Positions 54,828 to 64,000 of a stretch of DNA of 64,000 nt are shown here, piece after piece. The DNA comes from Lepus europaeus. Lineage: Eukaryota; Chordata; Mammalia; Lagomorpha; Leporidae. The notes beneath the pieces were generated by a model that saw only the letters and a program-made list of their open reading frames with translations, was not told where the DNA came from and searched no databases. The stretch's first letter is position 1. The number at the start of each line of letters is the position of its first letter. The position numbers and the translations under genes are program-made. Location of the stretch: positions 149,847,701 through 149,911,700 of the forward strand of contig NC_084827.1 in NCBI RefSeq assembly GCF_033115175.1. The letters run 5' to 3'.

Positions 54828-55131
54828 GGCTGGCGCTGTGGCGTAGTGGGTAAAGCCACCCCCTGCAGTGCTGGCATCCCATATGAGCGTGGGTCCCAGC
54901 TGCTCCTCTTTCGATCCAGCTCTCTGCTATGGCCTGAGAAAGCAGTAGAAGATGGCCCAAGTCCTTGGGCCCCTGCACCCATGTGGGAGACCTGGAAGAA
55001 GCTCCTGGCTTCAGATTGGCGCAGCTCCAGCCATTGCAGCCAACTGGGGAGTGAACCAGCAGATGGAAGATCTCTCTCTCTTCTCTCTGTATAACTCTTG
55101 ACTTTCAAATAAAATAATATTTTTTTAAAAA
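54828..55131 (+). mobile_element. CSINE with perfect 18 bp TSD
   Basis: Near-consensus older-type head GGCTGGCGCTGTGGCGTAG. ATAAAACATTGGGATGGG is repeated exactly at 54810-54827 and 55132-55149. The second copy of the duplication is also the start of the next, older CSINE. Confidence 0.95.
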
Positions 55132-55145
55132 ATAAAACATTGGGA

Positions 55146-55430
55146 TGGGTGTTGTGGTGCAGCGGGTTAAGCTGTCACTTGGGATGCCTTCCTCAGCATA
55201 CCTAGGACCAAGTCTCGTCTCCACTTCCAATTTAGCTTCCTGCTAATGTGCAGCCTGGGAGGTAGCAGATGGTGCTTCAAGTATTTGGGTCCCTGCCAAT
55301 CACATCATGGGAGGTACAGATGGAGTTCCTGGTTCCTGGTTTCAGCCTGGACCAGCCCTAGCTGTGGTGGGCATTTGAAGAGTGAACCAGCAAATGGAAG
55401 CTCTCTCTCCCTGCTTTTCAAATAGGCAAA
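55146..55430 (+). mobile_element. CSINE, old copy
   Basis: From ATGGGTGTTGTGGTGCAGC to CTTTTCAAATAGGCAAAAA. The previous CSINE inserted at its 5' edge. Confidence 0.83.
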
Positions 55431-55536
55431 AATAATGGAAAGCTAGACAGGAAGACAGGCTGTGAAAGGAACAAAGAAGCACCTTAGTGCTCAGAACCAC
55501 ATATTGCTGGAAGGTACAAATTAATGCAAGTAAGCA

Positions 55537-55852
55537 TTTTTTTTTTTTTAAGATTTATTTATTTATTTGAAAGTTTGAGTTACATAGAGGAGAAGAAAAG
55601 AGAGAGAGGTCTTTCATCCACTGGTTCACTCCCCAATTGGCTGCACCAATCCAAAGCCAGGAGCCAGGAAATTCCTCTAGGTCTTCCCATGCAGGTGCAG
55701 AGACCCAAGGACTTGGGACATCTTCTACTGCATTCCCAGGCCATAGCAGAGAGATGGACTGGAAGTGGAACAGCCGGGACTTGAACTGGCACCCATGTGG
55801 GATGCCGGCACTGCAAGCAGCAGATTTACCTGCTAGGACACAGCATTGGCCC
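55537..55852 (-). mobile_element. CSINE, older subfamily, with TSD
   Basis: AAGATTTATTTATTTATTTG tail to CACAGCATTGGCCC in minus orientation. CAAGTAAGCA flanks it at 55527-55536 and 55853-55862. Confidence 0.92.
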
Positions 55853-55862
55853 CAAGTAAGCA

Positions 55863-56660
55863 GCTTTTAAAACAATCTGAAGGATCTCTGCCCAGTCCCT
55901 TTAAAGGTATTGCATCAATGCAAACACTACACTAACAGGTTGGTCCCTAAAGGCTAGTAATTCTTAGTCAAATCTTTAACTTACTGGGCATAATCTCAAA
56001 GATTTGTACACATATTTTGAAAAGAAGCATTCTTAGGTAGAAAATAGCAGAGGAGTTTAAAATCAACTGCTATATAACTTAAGAAATGGACAATTTTATG
56101 CATTATTCTCCGTATGTTGTCATTTTCAAAGGAAGAGAAATGGATGGATGAATTTCTATTAGTGTGGCCATTTCATTAGTGCTGTGGGCATCTGCTTGTG
56201 GATTCAGAATACAATTTTAGAATTACAGACCAAGTAAAATAAGTCCGAATGTTTCCCCCAAATTAAGAAATAGTGAAACTCTATTTTTGTTTATGAATTG
56301 TGTCCTACCCTTTACAACTAAAGCACAGGAAATGAAGTATTCCAATTTATTTAAAAAATTCAATTCCAAAGAGATATAAGGCAGGCACTTGGCAATGCTT
56401 TAAAGAAAAGTGTTTCTTCAAGCTGTTTGCGTTTTTTAAACATTAGTTAAGGCTTTGAGAACTGCTAGTCCTTGCTACCATGCAGTTACTTTTTTAGCAA
56501 GAAGTTGATCTTATATTTGTAAAGTTATGAAAATAAAGATGGGACTTCTGCTTAGTGAAATAGAAATTGCCTTGTCAGACCTCCATTACCATACATTAAC
56601 AATTTCAAATGCAACTTTGGTTTGACTTCAGGGTTGGATACCACAATTAAAGTCACCTTG
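55863..56660. other. unique sequence downstream of the 3' UTR block
   Basis: No interspersed repeat. It contains one copy (56449-56497) of a 49 bp perfect duplication whose other copy lies inside the 3' UTR block. Confidence 0.45.
56449..56497. repeat. 49 bp duplicated unit, copy A
   Basis: Begins AAGGCTTTGAGAACTGCTAG and ends CAGTTACTTTTTTAG. It is identical to 57821-57869 over all 49 bases, with unrelated flanks. AACTGC and GCAGTT inside it can pair to form a small stem. Confidence 0.9.
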
Positions 56661-56662
56661 AG

Positions 56663-56980
56663 GGACCGGTATTTTAGCATACTGGGTTAAGCGGCCACCT
56701 GAAATGCTGGCATCCCACATGGGCACCAGTTTGTGTCCCAGATGCTCCACTTCTGATCCAGCTCCCTACTAGTGCCCTGGGGGAAGACAGAGGAAGATGG
56801 TCTAAGTGCTTGTGCCCTTGCTACCCATATGGGAGACAAGGATGGAGCTCTCGGCTTTGGCCTGGCCCAGCCCTGGCCATTGTAGGCATCTGAGAAGTGA
56901 ACCAGTGGCTGGAAGATCTGTGTGTGTGTGTGTGTGTGTATCTTCTCTTTGTAACTCTGACTTCCAAAAGATTTTTTTGT
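56663..56980 (+). mobile_element. CSINE, older subfamily; last SINE of the window
   Basis: From GGGACCGGTATTTTAGCATA to a tail with a TG microsatellite replacing the CT tract (56921-56939). Confidence 0.88.
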
Positions 56981-57168
56981 TGTTGTTTTTTAATTGATCC
57001 ACAACTATTATAAATATTAATCACTGTTAGACTACAGAAGCCCATGCCTCTATCTCTCTAGGGTTCTTGACAAAATATAACATATAAGAAAATGCTATGT
57101 TTAAATGAAAAGAGAGGGAAATACCTACCCTGGATTAGCAGAATCCACCAATATTTAGGAAAAGGAAA

Positions 57169-57186
57169 TTACACCAAACACAAAGC
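57169..57186 (-). promoter_or_regulatory. GU-rich downstream poly(A) element
   Basis: On the minus strand this reads GCTTTGTGTTTGGTGTAA, a typical GU-rich downstream element 16-34 bases after the AATAAA. Confidence 0.6.
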
Positions 57187-57201
57187 TACTTCACAGCAAG
57201 A

Positions 57202-57207
57202 TTTATT
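57202..57207 (-). terminator. poly(A) signal AATAAA, minus strand
   Basis: On the minus strand the context is TGTATTAATAAATCTTGC, followed by the GU-rich element. Cleavage is expected near 57185-57190. This is the best gene-end signal in the window. Confidence 0.7.
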
Positions 57208-57248
57208 AATACATCCAAAAGAAAGAAAGAAAAATCATTTTGTCACAC

Positions 57249-57256
57249 TATATACA
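57249..57256 (-). promoter_or_regulatory. Pumilio-type element UGUAUAUA
   Basis: TATATACA on the + strand reads TGTATATA on the transcript strand, matching UGUANAUA. It lies about 45 bases upstream of the poly(A) signal in the transcript. Confidence 0.45.
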
Positions 57257-57735
57257 GATAATACATACAGAGTTTTATACACATATTACATCAGTTTTTA
57301 CACAAGAAAAATATACATAAAAATGTAAACTTTTGTATACAAAAACCCTTAAACAAATTAAACAAGGACCAGATAACAAAAGGAGACCAATCCATTATTA
57401 TTCATCAAATTTTTAAAACAGTAATACAGTACATTCATTGAGATATAGATGGAAAATGTGAGCCGTCTCTTCTTGTTTAAAGGGAAATTACAAACGAAAA
57501 GCCCATCACCTCCCAAGAAGTGGTCCCCCCAAGCAACACCACACCCAATGCCATGGATAGGCCTTTCCACCAGAACTGGGGGCTCCTATCAAGACCTGCC
57601 CAACTCCTCCTCACCCTCTCCCGTCTGCACAAACAAGTGGCTCCTGGTTTTTGTGCATATATCTAAGCTTGCAGCCACTATTAAATACAGAAATGAAGAT
57701 GCTCAGTTTGTAAGTTCCCTTTAAGCAGCTTTTTT

Positions 57736-57760
57736 TTTTTTAATATATATATATATATAG
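57736..57760. repeat. A/T-rich run with (TA)n
   Basis: A T-run followed by TAATATATATATATATATAG inside the UTR block. Confidence 0.85.
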
Positions 57761-57820
57761 ATTTAATGTATGGCCTGTTAAGCTTACGTGTGCCAAGGTG
57801 AATGAGAACACTGAAAAAGA

Positions 57821-57869
57821 AAGGCTTTGAGAACTGCTAGTCCTTGCTACCATGCAGTTACTTTTTTAG
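57821..57869. repeat. 49 bp duplicated unit, copy B
   Basis: Identical to 56449-56497. This copy is inside the putative 3' UTR, whereas copy A lies beyond the poly(A) site. The flanks differ sharply on both sides. Confidence 0.9.
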
Positions 57870-58970
57870 AAGCGACTTGAAAACTGTCCAACCTGTCTGT
57901 CATTTACTGGTTTCAAATAAGCTACCTCACCTTTGATTTCCCACTGCAACCTGGTGTTAACTTACATGTCAGCCCTCCAGTTAGTACCATACAAGAGTCA
58001 GGAGGCTTTTGTTAAAGGCTGCTTCTGATATCAAGTACCAGCTCGGGTGCTCTGTGAAATCATTCAGACCCCAACCTCTGTAATTTAGTCTTCTGGGGTA
58101 CTCTCACTCCACTAGTTTTTGTAACATCTTGGAATTTAGGACCATCTATCTATCTTTTTCTCTCTGCAAGGTCTTGAGATGGAATCTGCTGCCAAATCAT
58201 CACAAATAAAATGATATCTAATGTTTTTTCCCTTCATGTTCTTGCACTCAGTGTGTTACACTGATACACTAATGAAAAATACCAGAAGCTGTGAGGAATA
58301 AGAATTAAATCTCTGTCAAGTACATGCAACTTGGAGTAATTTCAAAAAAGAAAAAAAATAAATAGTTTGGGAAGACCTTTAACCAAATAAATGCAAAATG
58401 TGCTTAAGACAGTTTCAAGAGAGAGCTGTCTTTTTTCAAAGTTGAATTTTGAACAAGGCAGAATAACAATTAGGTGATATATTTCCCTGCAGCAAGAGAG
58501 TAGTTAACTTCCCCCCAGGCAAAATGATCTTAATGATCATTATTTATTAATGAAAGGAAGAGGCAAATTGGTGAATTAAGTTTATCTAGGAGATGGTGGA
58601 TGATACACACTAATGGAAATATTAGGATCACTTTATGACTGAAGTAAACAGGCTGGTTCCCGGTACATCTCCATGTCAAAAAGAGGAAAAATGCACAGAG
58701 TTCCTTAAGTGAACTTTGTCTCTCATGGGAGAGGTGGCATTTTAAAAAGTCTCCCTTTCAGTCAAAAATACATAACAAAAAAGGAAAAGGAAGATAAATA
58801 AATAATGTGTGGGTGTCTTCAGATGAGACTTTTAAATGTTCTTAAATAATTTCTGATAATGTATTTTAAGTCATTACATACAACTGCCATTGCAGTGACA
58901 ATATTCCAGTAGGGGCAGCATTTTGCTAAATGTAAAAGATTGCCATTTAAAACTCATCCATGTACATGTG

Positions 58971-59130
58971 TATATACAGCCATATCAACACTATTTATAT
59001 ACATATATATCCAGAGAGCAACAAGGCATTGCCTCTGAGTATCTATATATCCACTCCCACAATATATGAGACATACTGTGTGAGTATATACCAAAGTATA
59101 TGTACACATGCCCCAACATGTATATATACA
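58971..59130 (-). promoter_or_regulatory. cluster of three Pumilio-type elements
   Basis: TATATACA at 58971-58978, TATGTACA at 59099-59106 and TATATACA at 59123-59130 read TGTATATA, TGTACATA and TGTATATA on the transcript strand. All fit UGUANAUA. The surrounding sequence is TA/CA-rich, so chance occurrence is raised. Confidence 0.4.
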
Positions 59131-59944
59131 CTTTTGTCTGTGTGTGCATAAGAGCTTTAAAGGCACAATATATAGGGATGCAAGTTTTCTAGAGAGCTGC
59201 AGCAAAGTTAAAAAAGAATGTCACAACTGTAAGAAAAGTCAAAAGGAAATAGAGCAGAAGTCATTACACAAGAATTCATCAAAGCAGTTTCATCATGAGA
59301 AAAATGAATTAGTTACAGAATTCACGAGGCTTACCTATGATTTTGTATGCTTTCCTTAAAATCAGAGGTAAAATTCTAACTAAACCACAAAGTAAATCAA
59401 ACTTTAAATGACAGTTAAGTATGAAAATAAACCTGGCACTAATATCCATTATAAAGTCCTAATTGTATTCTTTTTCAGCTTTGGTCAAATATCCCAAAAT
59501 CATCTAGGTAAAACTTTCAAACAGGTTTTGTTTGGATGTTGGCTTTTTGTTTTTTTGAGACAAAGATGACTACTCAATTCACTAGATTCTTATAGAAAAC
59601 ATGACTACAACTTAACACCTTCAGGGAACATTTCAGAGATAAAAATCTTTAAAAGGAAACAACCAAGAAATTAATGAAATGTGCTTAAGCCAAGCGCTTC
59701 TAGCTAGAAAGGACATAACTGGGGAGGGGGACAACTTATTTTTTAAGTGAGATGGACCAGAACAATGCAGTGAAGATGGAGCATAGAACTGAAGTGAGAG
59801 GAGTTAGACGGGGTTCATTTAGGATAACCAGCAACAAGACTATAACCCACAGGACTTCCATTTTAGTATGCTCCGATGACGTGTTTATACCATCACCTCT
59901 GTCTCACAGAATAATCCAGAGTTTGACAAGGTCTGTTTACTTAT

Positions 59945-60045
59945 TATACACACACATTTTTAAGGGAAATATATGTATATAGCTTTATCTATACACACAC
60001 ATATACATACGTGTATATATAGATTTATACAAATGTATAAATAAA
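59945..60045. repeat. CA/TA-rich low-complexity stretch
   Basis: Interspersed CACACA and ATATGTATATA units inside the UTR block. Confidence 0.8.
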
Positions 60046-61800
60046 CATAATACTTTTCAATCTTTCCATTGACAAGGCAAGTTCACATTCAGCAAAGTGC
60101 CACCACATCCCATACACACATCTCTGTACAGATATACACAAAAGGGTCTGTTTTCACCCTTCAATCAGGGAGAATTTATTCTAGCAAATCCCATTAACCA
60201 GCAACTGAAGGGAGAAATGGCACCAGTACAAACTCCCTTCTTTCGTTTGCATGCATATGTACAAGAAATATGCAGATTTTCTAAAATCCAAAAGCAAGAG
60301 TAATGAGAGTGGGAGATGCTACAAAAACACAAGTGTAAAAAAGAGCAACATATAAAGCTTTCCAAGATCCTGAACGTATCTAAGATGAAGTAAATGGAGC
60401 TTCAAAAGACAACTACAAACTCAGCTGTACTATCAGAAGTTGTTTTGACATATTCCAAAGTTCTTGATTTTAATATTAAAAATAAATGTGACTGGAGCAT
60501 TTAATAACAACTCTAGTTTTCACTGTTTGAGACAACCAGATATCCCAGTAATGAATGTATAGCAAAATGACACTTAAAATACAGGAATGCATTTTTAAAA
60601 ATTCCACATGAATTAGGTAAAAGTCAAGGGTAGCATACTTTTTCCTATAGCCAAAGTATGGGGGTGGGGCAAATTACAACACAAATGACTAAATTAAAAA
60701 AAAAAAATTTTTTTTCCAAGTAATTAAAATCACCTCAATTTTGAAATATGCACAGTGAAATGATCCCACCAACTCCTTAAACAAAGCAGCCCCTTCAAAG
60801 AATTCTTTATAAAAGTCCTAGACTCCTTCTAACTTTACCAAGAAAAGACAATTGACAACATTTTATTACTCAGAATATGAAGAAATCTATTACTAACATA
60901 AAAAAGTTCAATAGGTCTCTGGTCCCATCACCCCAATAGATAAACACAGCTCCTGTCTGAGTCTCTCTCCCTCCCCCCACCCCTTTCTCTCTCTTTACCC
61001 CTCTTATTTTTATGCTCAAAAGTGAGAGGCTGGTCTTAGAATCTACTGTTTCTCACATCAATTTAAAAACATAGCATAAATTAATTCAAAGGTTAAAATA
61101 AAATGCACATGATATCAGAGCTAGCCTTTTAACATAAGAATTTGGTGTATTTATACAACAGAGACAATGAGAAAGTAACTTTAATACCCTCAACTAAATA
61201 AATCATATTTCTACAATACATCTGGTTACCATTCTCTATTTTTACATAAGCACACATTCATAACTCTCACACACGTGCCCCCGATGTATACTTTTGCATG
61301 TGTGTAAAAACACAGACATATACATGCACACGAGTTATTTAATTAATTCTATTTTTAAGTCACAGTGGGAATTCCTTAGTGAGGAGGGATAAAAATTTCC
61401 TGAATAAGACACTGAGAACATCTAGATTTATCGTTTTCTCTATTTTACTTCCCAACTTACAGAATGAACTGTAAATTAAAAAATAAATCCATAGGAAATA
61501 AAAGAGGTCTTAAAAACTTAGTTTACAAATTCCAGCTACAGTAGTTGGAGTTTTCTTGATCTATGTATTTTTACTTACCCTGTAACTAAGCTTTTAGCCA
61601 TCTTAAGTGTAAACCACAGATCATTTACTAAAGAACATGATTCTCAACAGTTGTATGAGCAATAAATGGTCTAAAGGTGTTCTACATTTTGAGGCCCCAG
61701 GATATCCTTTCAGTTTATATATCTGCAAGGTAGCAAAGGATAGCTATACACCTTGACACGGCAGAGATCCAGTGTAAAAAGGTGCTTCACTAGTTTGTTT

Positions 61801-61846
61801 TGTCAAAACAAAAACAAAAACAAAAAACAAAAACAAAAAAAAGAAG
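61801..61846. repeat. (CAAAAA)n tract
   Basis: Repeated CAAAAA units on the + strand, read as U-rich (UUUUUG)n in the putative transcript. Confidence 0.9.
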
Positions 61847-63324
61847 CTCATATATAACTTTTTAGCTATTAAACACATAGGCAACATAATTCATTACACT
61901 CAATACAGCTTTAGTATAAAACTTATAATTTATGAGGTGATGTTAATAGCATAAATTAATATACCTTTTTCTCTTAAAATCTACAATAAGTATTCTGAAA
62001 GCTCATTGGGGAAGGAAATTTTTAAATAAAAGTTTTAAAGCTGTGCATGATGGGAAAGGATTCTGTACGCTGAAGCTGAGATGAGAGCCTGAAGGAGAAA
62101 GGAAAAAGTCCTATGCAAGACACTGTGGGCAATGAAACCAAATGTTTTCTCTTTCGTGCGCTCTCTTCAATGATGAGTCACCTTTAGTTTCTTTTAAAAC
62201 TATTGTCTTATTTTAAAAACTGCCCTAATTTCCACAAGGAATCCCTGAGACATACTCAATACTATACAGTGAAAAGAACTGTCACTGTTGAGAGGAACTG
62301 ATTCAACCCTTCCAGACAGACGGAGACAATGTCAATAAGTGTCCAACTTTCCATCATTTCAGCACTAATTCGTTGGAGCCAACTGTACCTTAACGATGCA
62401 GGCTGGAGTCCTTTCAGGGCAAATCAGTCTGTTCCCCAAGTAAAAGCAATGGGGTGGCATTTAGTTGCACTGGAGCCTTCTCCATTGCATGTTGAAAATT
62501 TTTCCAAGGGAACTTTGGGTGCATATAGACCTTACTTCAGTGGTCCCCAGCTTAAAGAAACAAACAAATTAAAACAGAGCAAGTGAAAGAGGAGGACTCC
62601 ATTACTCTTCGGCCAAGATGAGCACAGATGAGGTGTGTGCACGTACATGTCTGTATTGGGGCCGGGGAGAGGCAAGTAGGCAGAAGGCGAGGAGGAAAGC
62701 TGTGCAGCCCAGCATGGTTTCCCACAAGTTAAGTTCTTCTCTCCTAAGAATGCTTTTCAGGCTAAACTTGACATCACCAAAAACTCTGCCATTCAACTAG
62801 CTGAATATTCGCAATATTCAGGGACACAGGATGAAGAAAGTCACACCAAATTTGTTCTCTCTCTCTCTGAAATGCTACATTTCCTTTTATTAGCTCTGTA
62901 TAACAGACAGGAAAGGTAACTCAAAGTAAGAGCTGGAGTGAAAAACGATTTTTGCTATTTAGAAATAAGGCTCCTTAAGTCTAACCCACAATCATAGCAT
63001 CAATGACACTGGTTATTAGAAAAGATGTTAACTATTCATGTATGTTTTACGTTTTCTTCCCTAACTCACTGGTCAGGCGAAAATGCTTAAGAGATACCTA
63101 AATACGTTCTTCACTGGTATTTTCTTACAAATCTCTTCAAAGACAGCATGTAAAATGTTACCTTTTTACTACTAAACATGATTTTGGTTCCCTCCAGAAT
63201 GTCCTATAGGAAAGCCTGTAAAAGGTCAAGATATTAAGTAGTCATTAAGTTGTTTTACTTTTCTGTACAATGAAGATTCAGTTATTTTCAACTTACTGAG
63301 GGGGGAGGAATCTGTTTTCTCATA

Positions 63325-63437
63325 TCTACACACATATCTACACACACACCCTATATATGTGTATATGTGTAGATATATAGTGTGCGTATATACTATGTTT
63401 ATATATAATATAGATGTTTTATATATATATATATATC
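63325..63437. repeat. CA/TA/TG-rich low-complexity stretch
   Basis: CTACACACA, TATATATGTGTATATGTG and ATATATATATAT units. It generates a spurious tyrosine- and isoleucine-rich frame. Confidence 0.9.
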
Positions 63438-63628
63438 TTTCTCCCCAGAAATGCATTTTTTTGTCAGGAAAAATATCCTTGGAACAATGCAGGTATTGGC
63501 AATGAATGAGATACAGGGAATACTGTTCAGTATGACTAAATTTTCTTTCAAGGAATCCTCTAAATTGCCTCATTAAACTGGAGATTTTGTTGACCATGTA
63601 GCAGACTACTCTATTATTCTTCACTTAC

Positions 63629-63682
63629 CAGATTAAGAACAGAATTTAATGGAATTTTAAGAGGCTCATAAGGATGAAGAAA
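63629..63682 (-). other. candidate small exon on the minus strand
   Basis: On the minus strand, TATTTTGTTTTCAG precedes the segment and GTAAGTGAA follows it, strong acceptor and donor consensus sites. They frame 54 bases (18 codons, FLHPYEPLKIPLNSVLNL in the open phase). The wider minus frame 63614-63910 is open for 98 codons. No family is recognised, so it may be a UTR, lncRNA or chance exon. Confidence 0.3.
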
Positions 63683-64000
63683 CTGAAAACAAAATATTGA
63701 AAACAGTTTTCCATGAATTTCAAATCTATTAAGTAGTGAGTTTAGTGTTAACAGCCTCACCTTTCTGCAATACCAATCCACAACCTGAACTGACTTGGAG
63801 TAAAGGAAAGAGCCCCATGAGCACCGCCAATGAACTCTCTCAACCACTGCTCTCTTGGGACTCCAGGGCACAGGCAGGACAACAGACAGGGAGCAGTGAA
63901 CCCACAGCACAGCAGTGGCTTACACATGCTCACGTTCTAATGCCAATCTCCAAAAAGCCGGATGGCATAGCTCATCAGCAATGTCAGTTCTTCCATGGAA

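Larger units (their letters stand above)
57187..63620 (-). other. putative long 3' UTR of an unidentified minus-strand gene
   Basis: The block is free of CSINEs, which otherwise occur about once per kilobase. It is T-rich on the minus strand and holds no long frame. At its lower-coordinate end it has a canonical poly(A) signal plus GU-rich element in the minus orientation. These are the hallmarks of a constrained long 3' UTR. The upstream limit is uncertain and part of the right end may be intron. The gene itself is not identifiable from this window. Confidence 0.6.

Noticed and set aside
57187..63620. Naming the gene that owns the 3' UTR
   Set aside because: I could not match the UTR or the short frames at the edge to a specific gene from memory, so no symbol is given.
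63226..63624. 132-codon minus-strand frame
   Set aside because: Its centre is a translation of the TA/CA-rich stretch (IYIYIYK, VYTHTIYLHIYTYIG), and no domain is seen.

Overview
The window is mammalian and almost certainly from a lagomorph (rabbit or a close relative). The diagnostic signal is more than fifty copies of the lagomorph tRNA-derived CSINE (C-element). Young copies begin with a GGCCGGCGCCG-type head, have an internal pol III B box (GGTTCTAGTCCC), a CT-rich stretch and an A or AAATAAATAAA tail. Older copies begin GGGGCCAGCGCTGTGG. Eutherian relics (MER5A, MER20, MIR, L2, L3, Tigger-like, L1M) and rabbit-type L1 and ERV sequences fill most of the rest. No bacterial, viral-genome or CRISPR features are present.

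Layout. Bases 1-1610 are unique. From 1.6 to 57 kb the window is a SINE-packed intergenic or intronic landscape in which no intact protein-coding gene can be supported. Notable units are: a CSINE-in-CSINE nest (2.2-2.8 kb); a MER20 relic (8.9-9.2 kb); an L1M relic split by two CSINEs (12.9-14.1 kb); a Tigger-like DNA transposon (14.2-14.8 kb); an antisense rabbit L1 3' end (17.2-18.4 kb); a CSINE palindrome (20.5-20.9 kb); a 2.4 kb AT-rich block ending in a gammaretrovirus-like gag nucleocapsid and protease remnant (24.5-26.9 kb); MER5A (29.8 kb); an L3 relic (33.0-33.3 kb); and a tight cluster of four CSINEs (41.2-42.6 kb).

From 43.41 to about 48.05 kb lies a decayed class I (gamma-type) provirus on the + strand. 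It has a 5' LTR, a degenerate tRNA-Pro-like primer site, an open protease segment with the DTGA active site, integrase remnants, a polypurine tract and a partial 3' LTR, and carries two later CSINE insertions. From about 48.95 to 54.75 kb is a long L1 on the + strand with recognisable endonuclease, reverse transcriptase and 3' end. At least five later insertions interrupt it: three CSINEs, one inverted L1 3' end, and a 260 bp solo LTR with a 6 bp target-site duplication.

The last 7 kb (about 57.0-64.0 kb) change character: no CSINE or other young repeat is seen and the sequence is T-rich on the minus strand. A canonical minus-strand poly(A) signal with a GU-rich downstream element lies at 57.2 kb. 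I interpret this block as a long 3' UTR, probably with upstream exon or intron sequence near 63.6-64.0 kb, of a minus-strand gene whose coding part lies mostly beyond the right edge. I could not identify the gene. A 49 bp perfect duplication and a small group of Pumilio-type sites in this block are the most unusual non-repeat signals.
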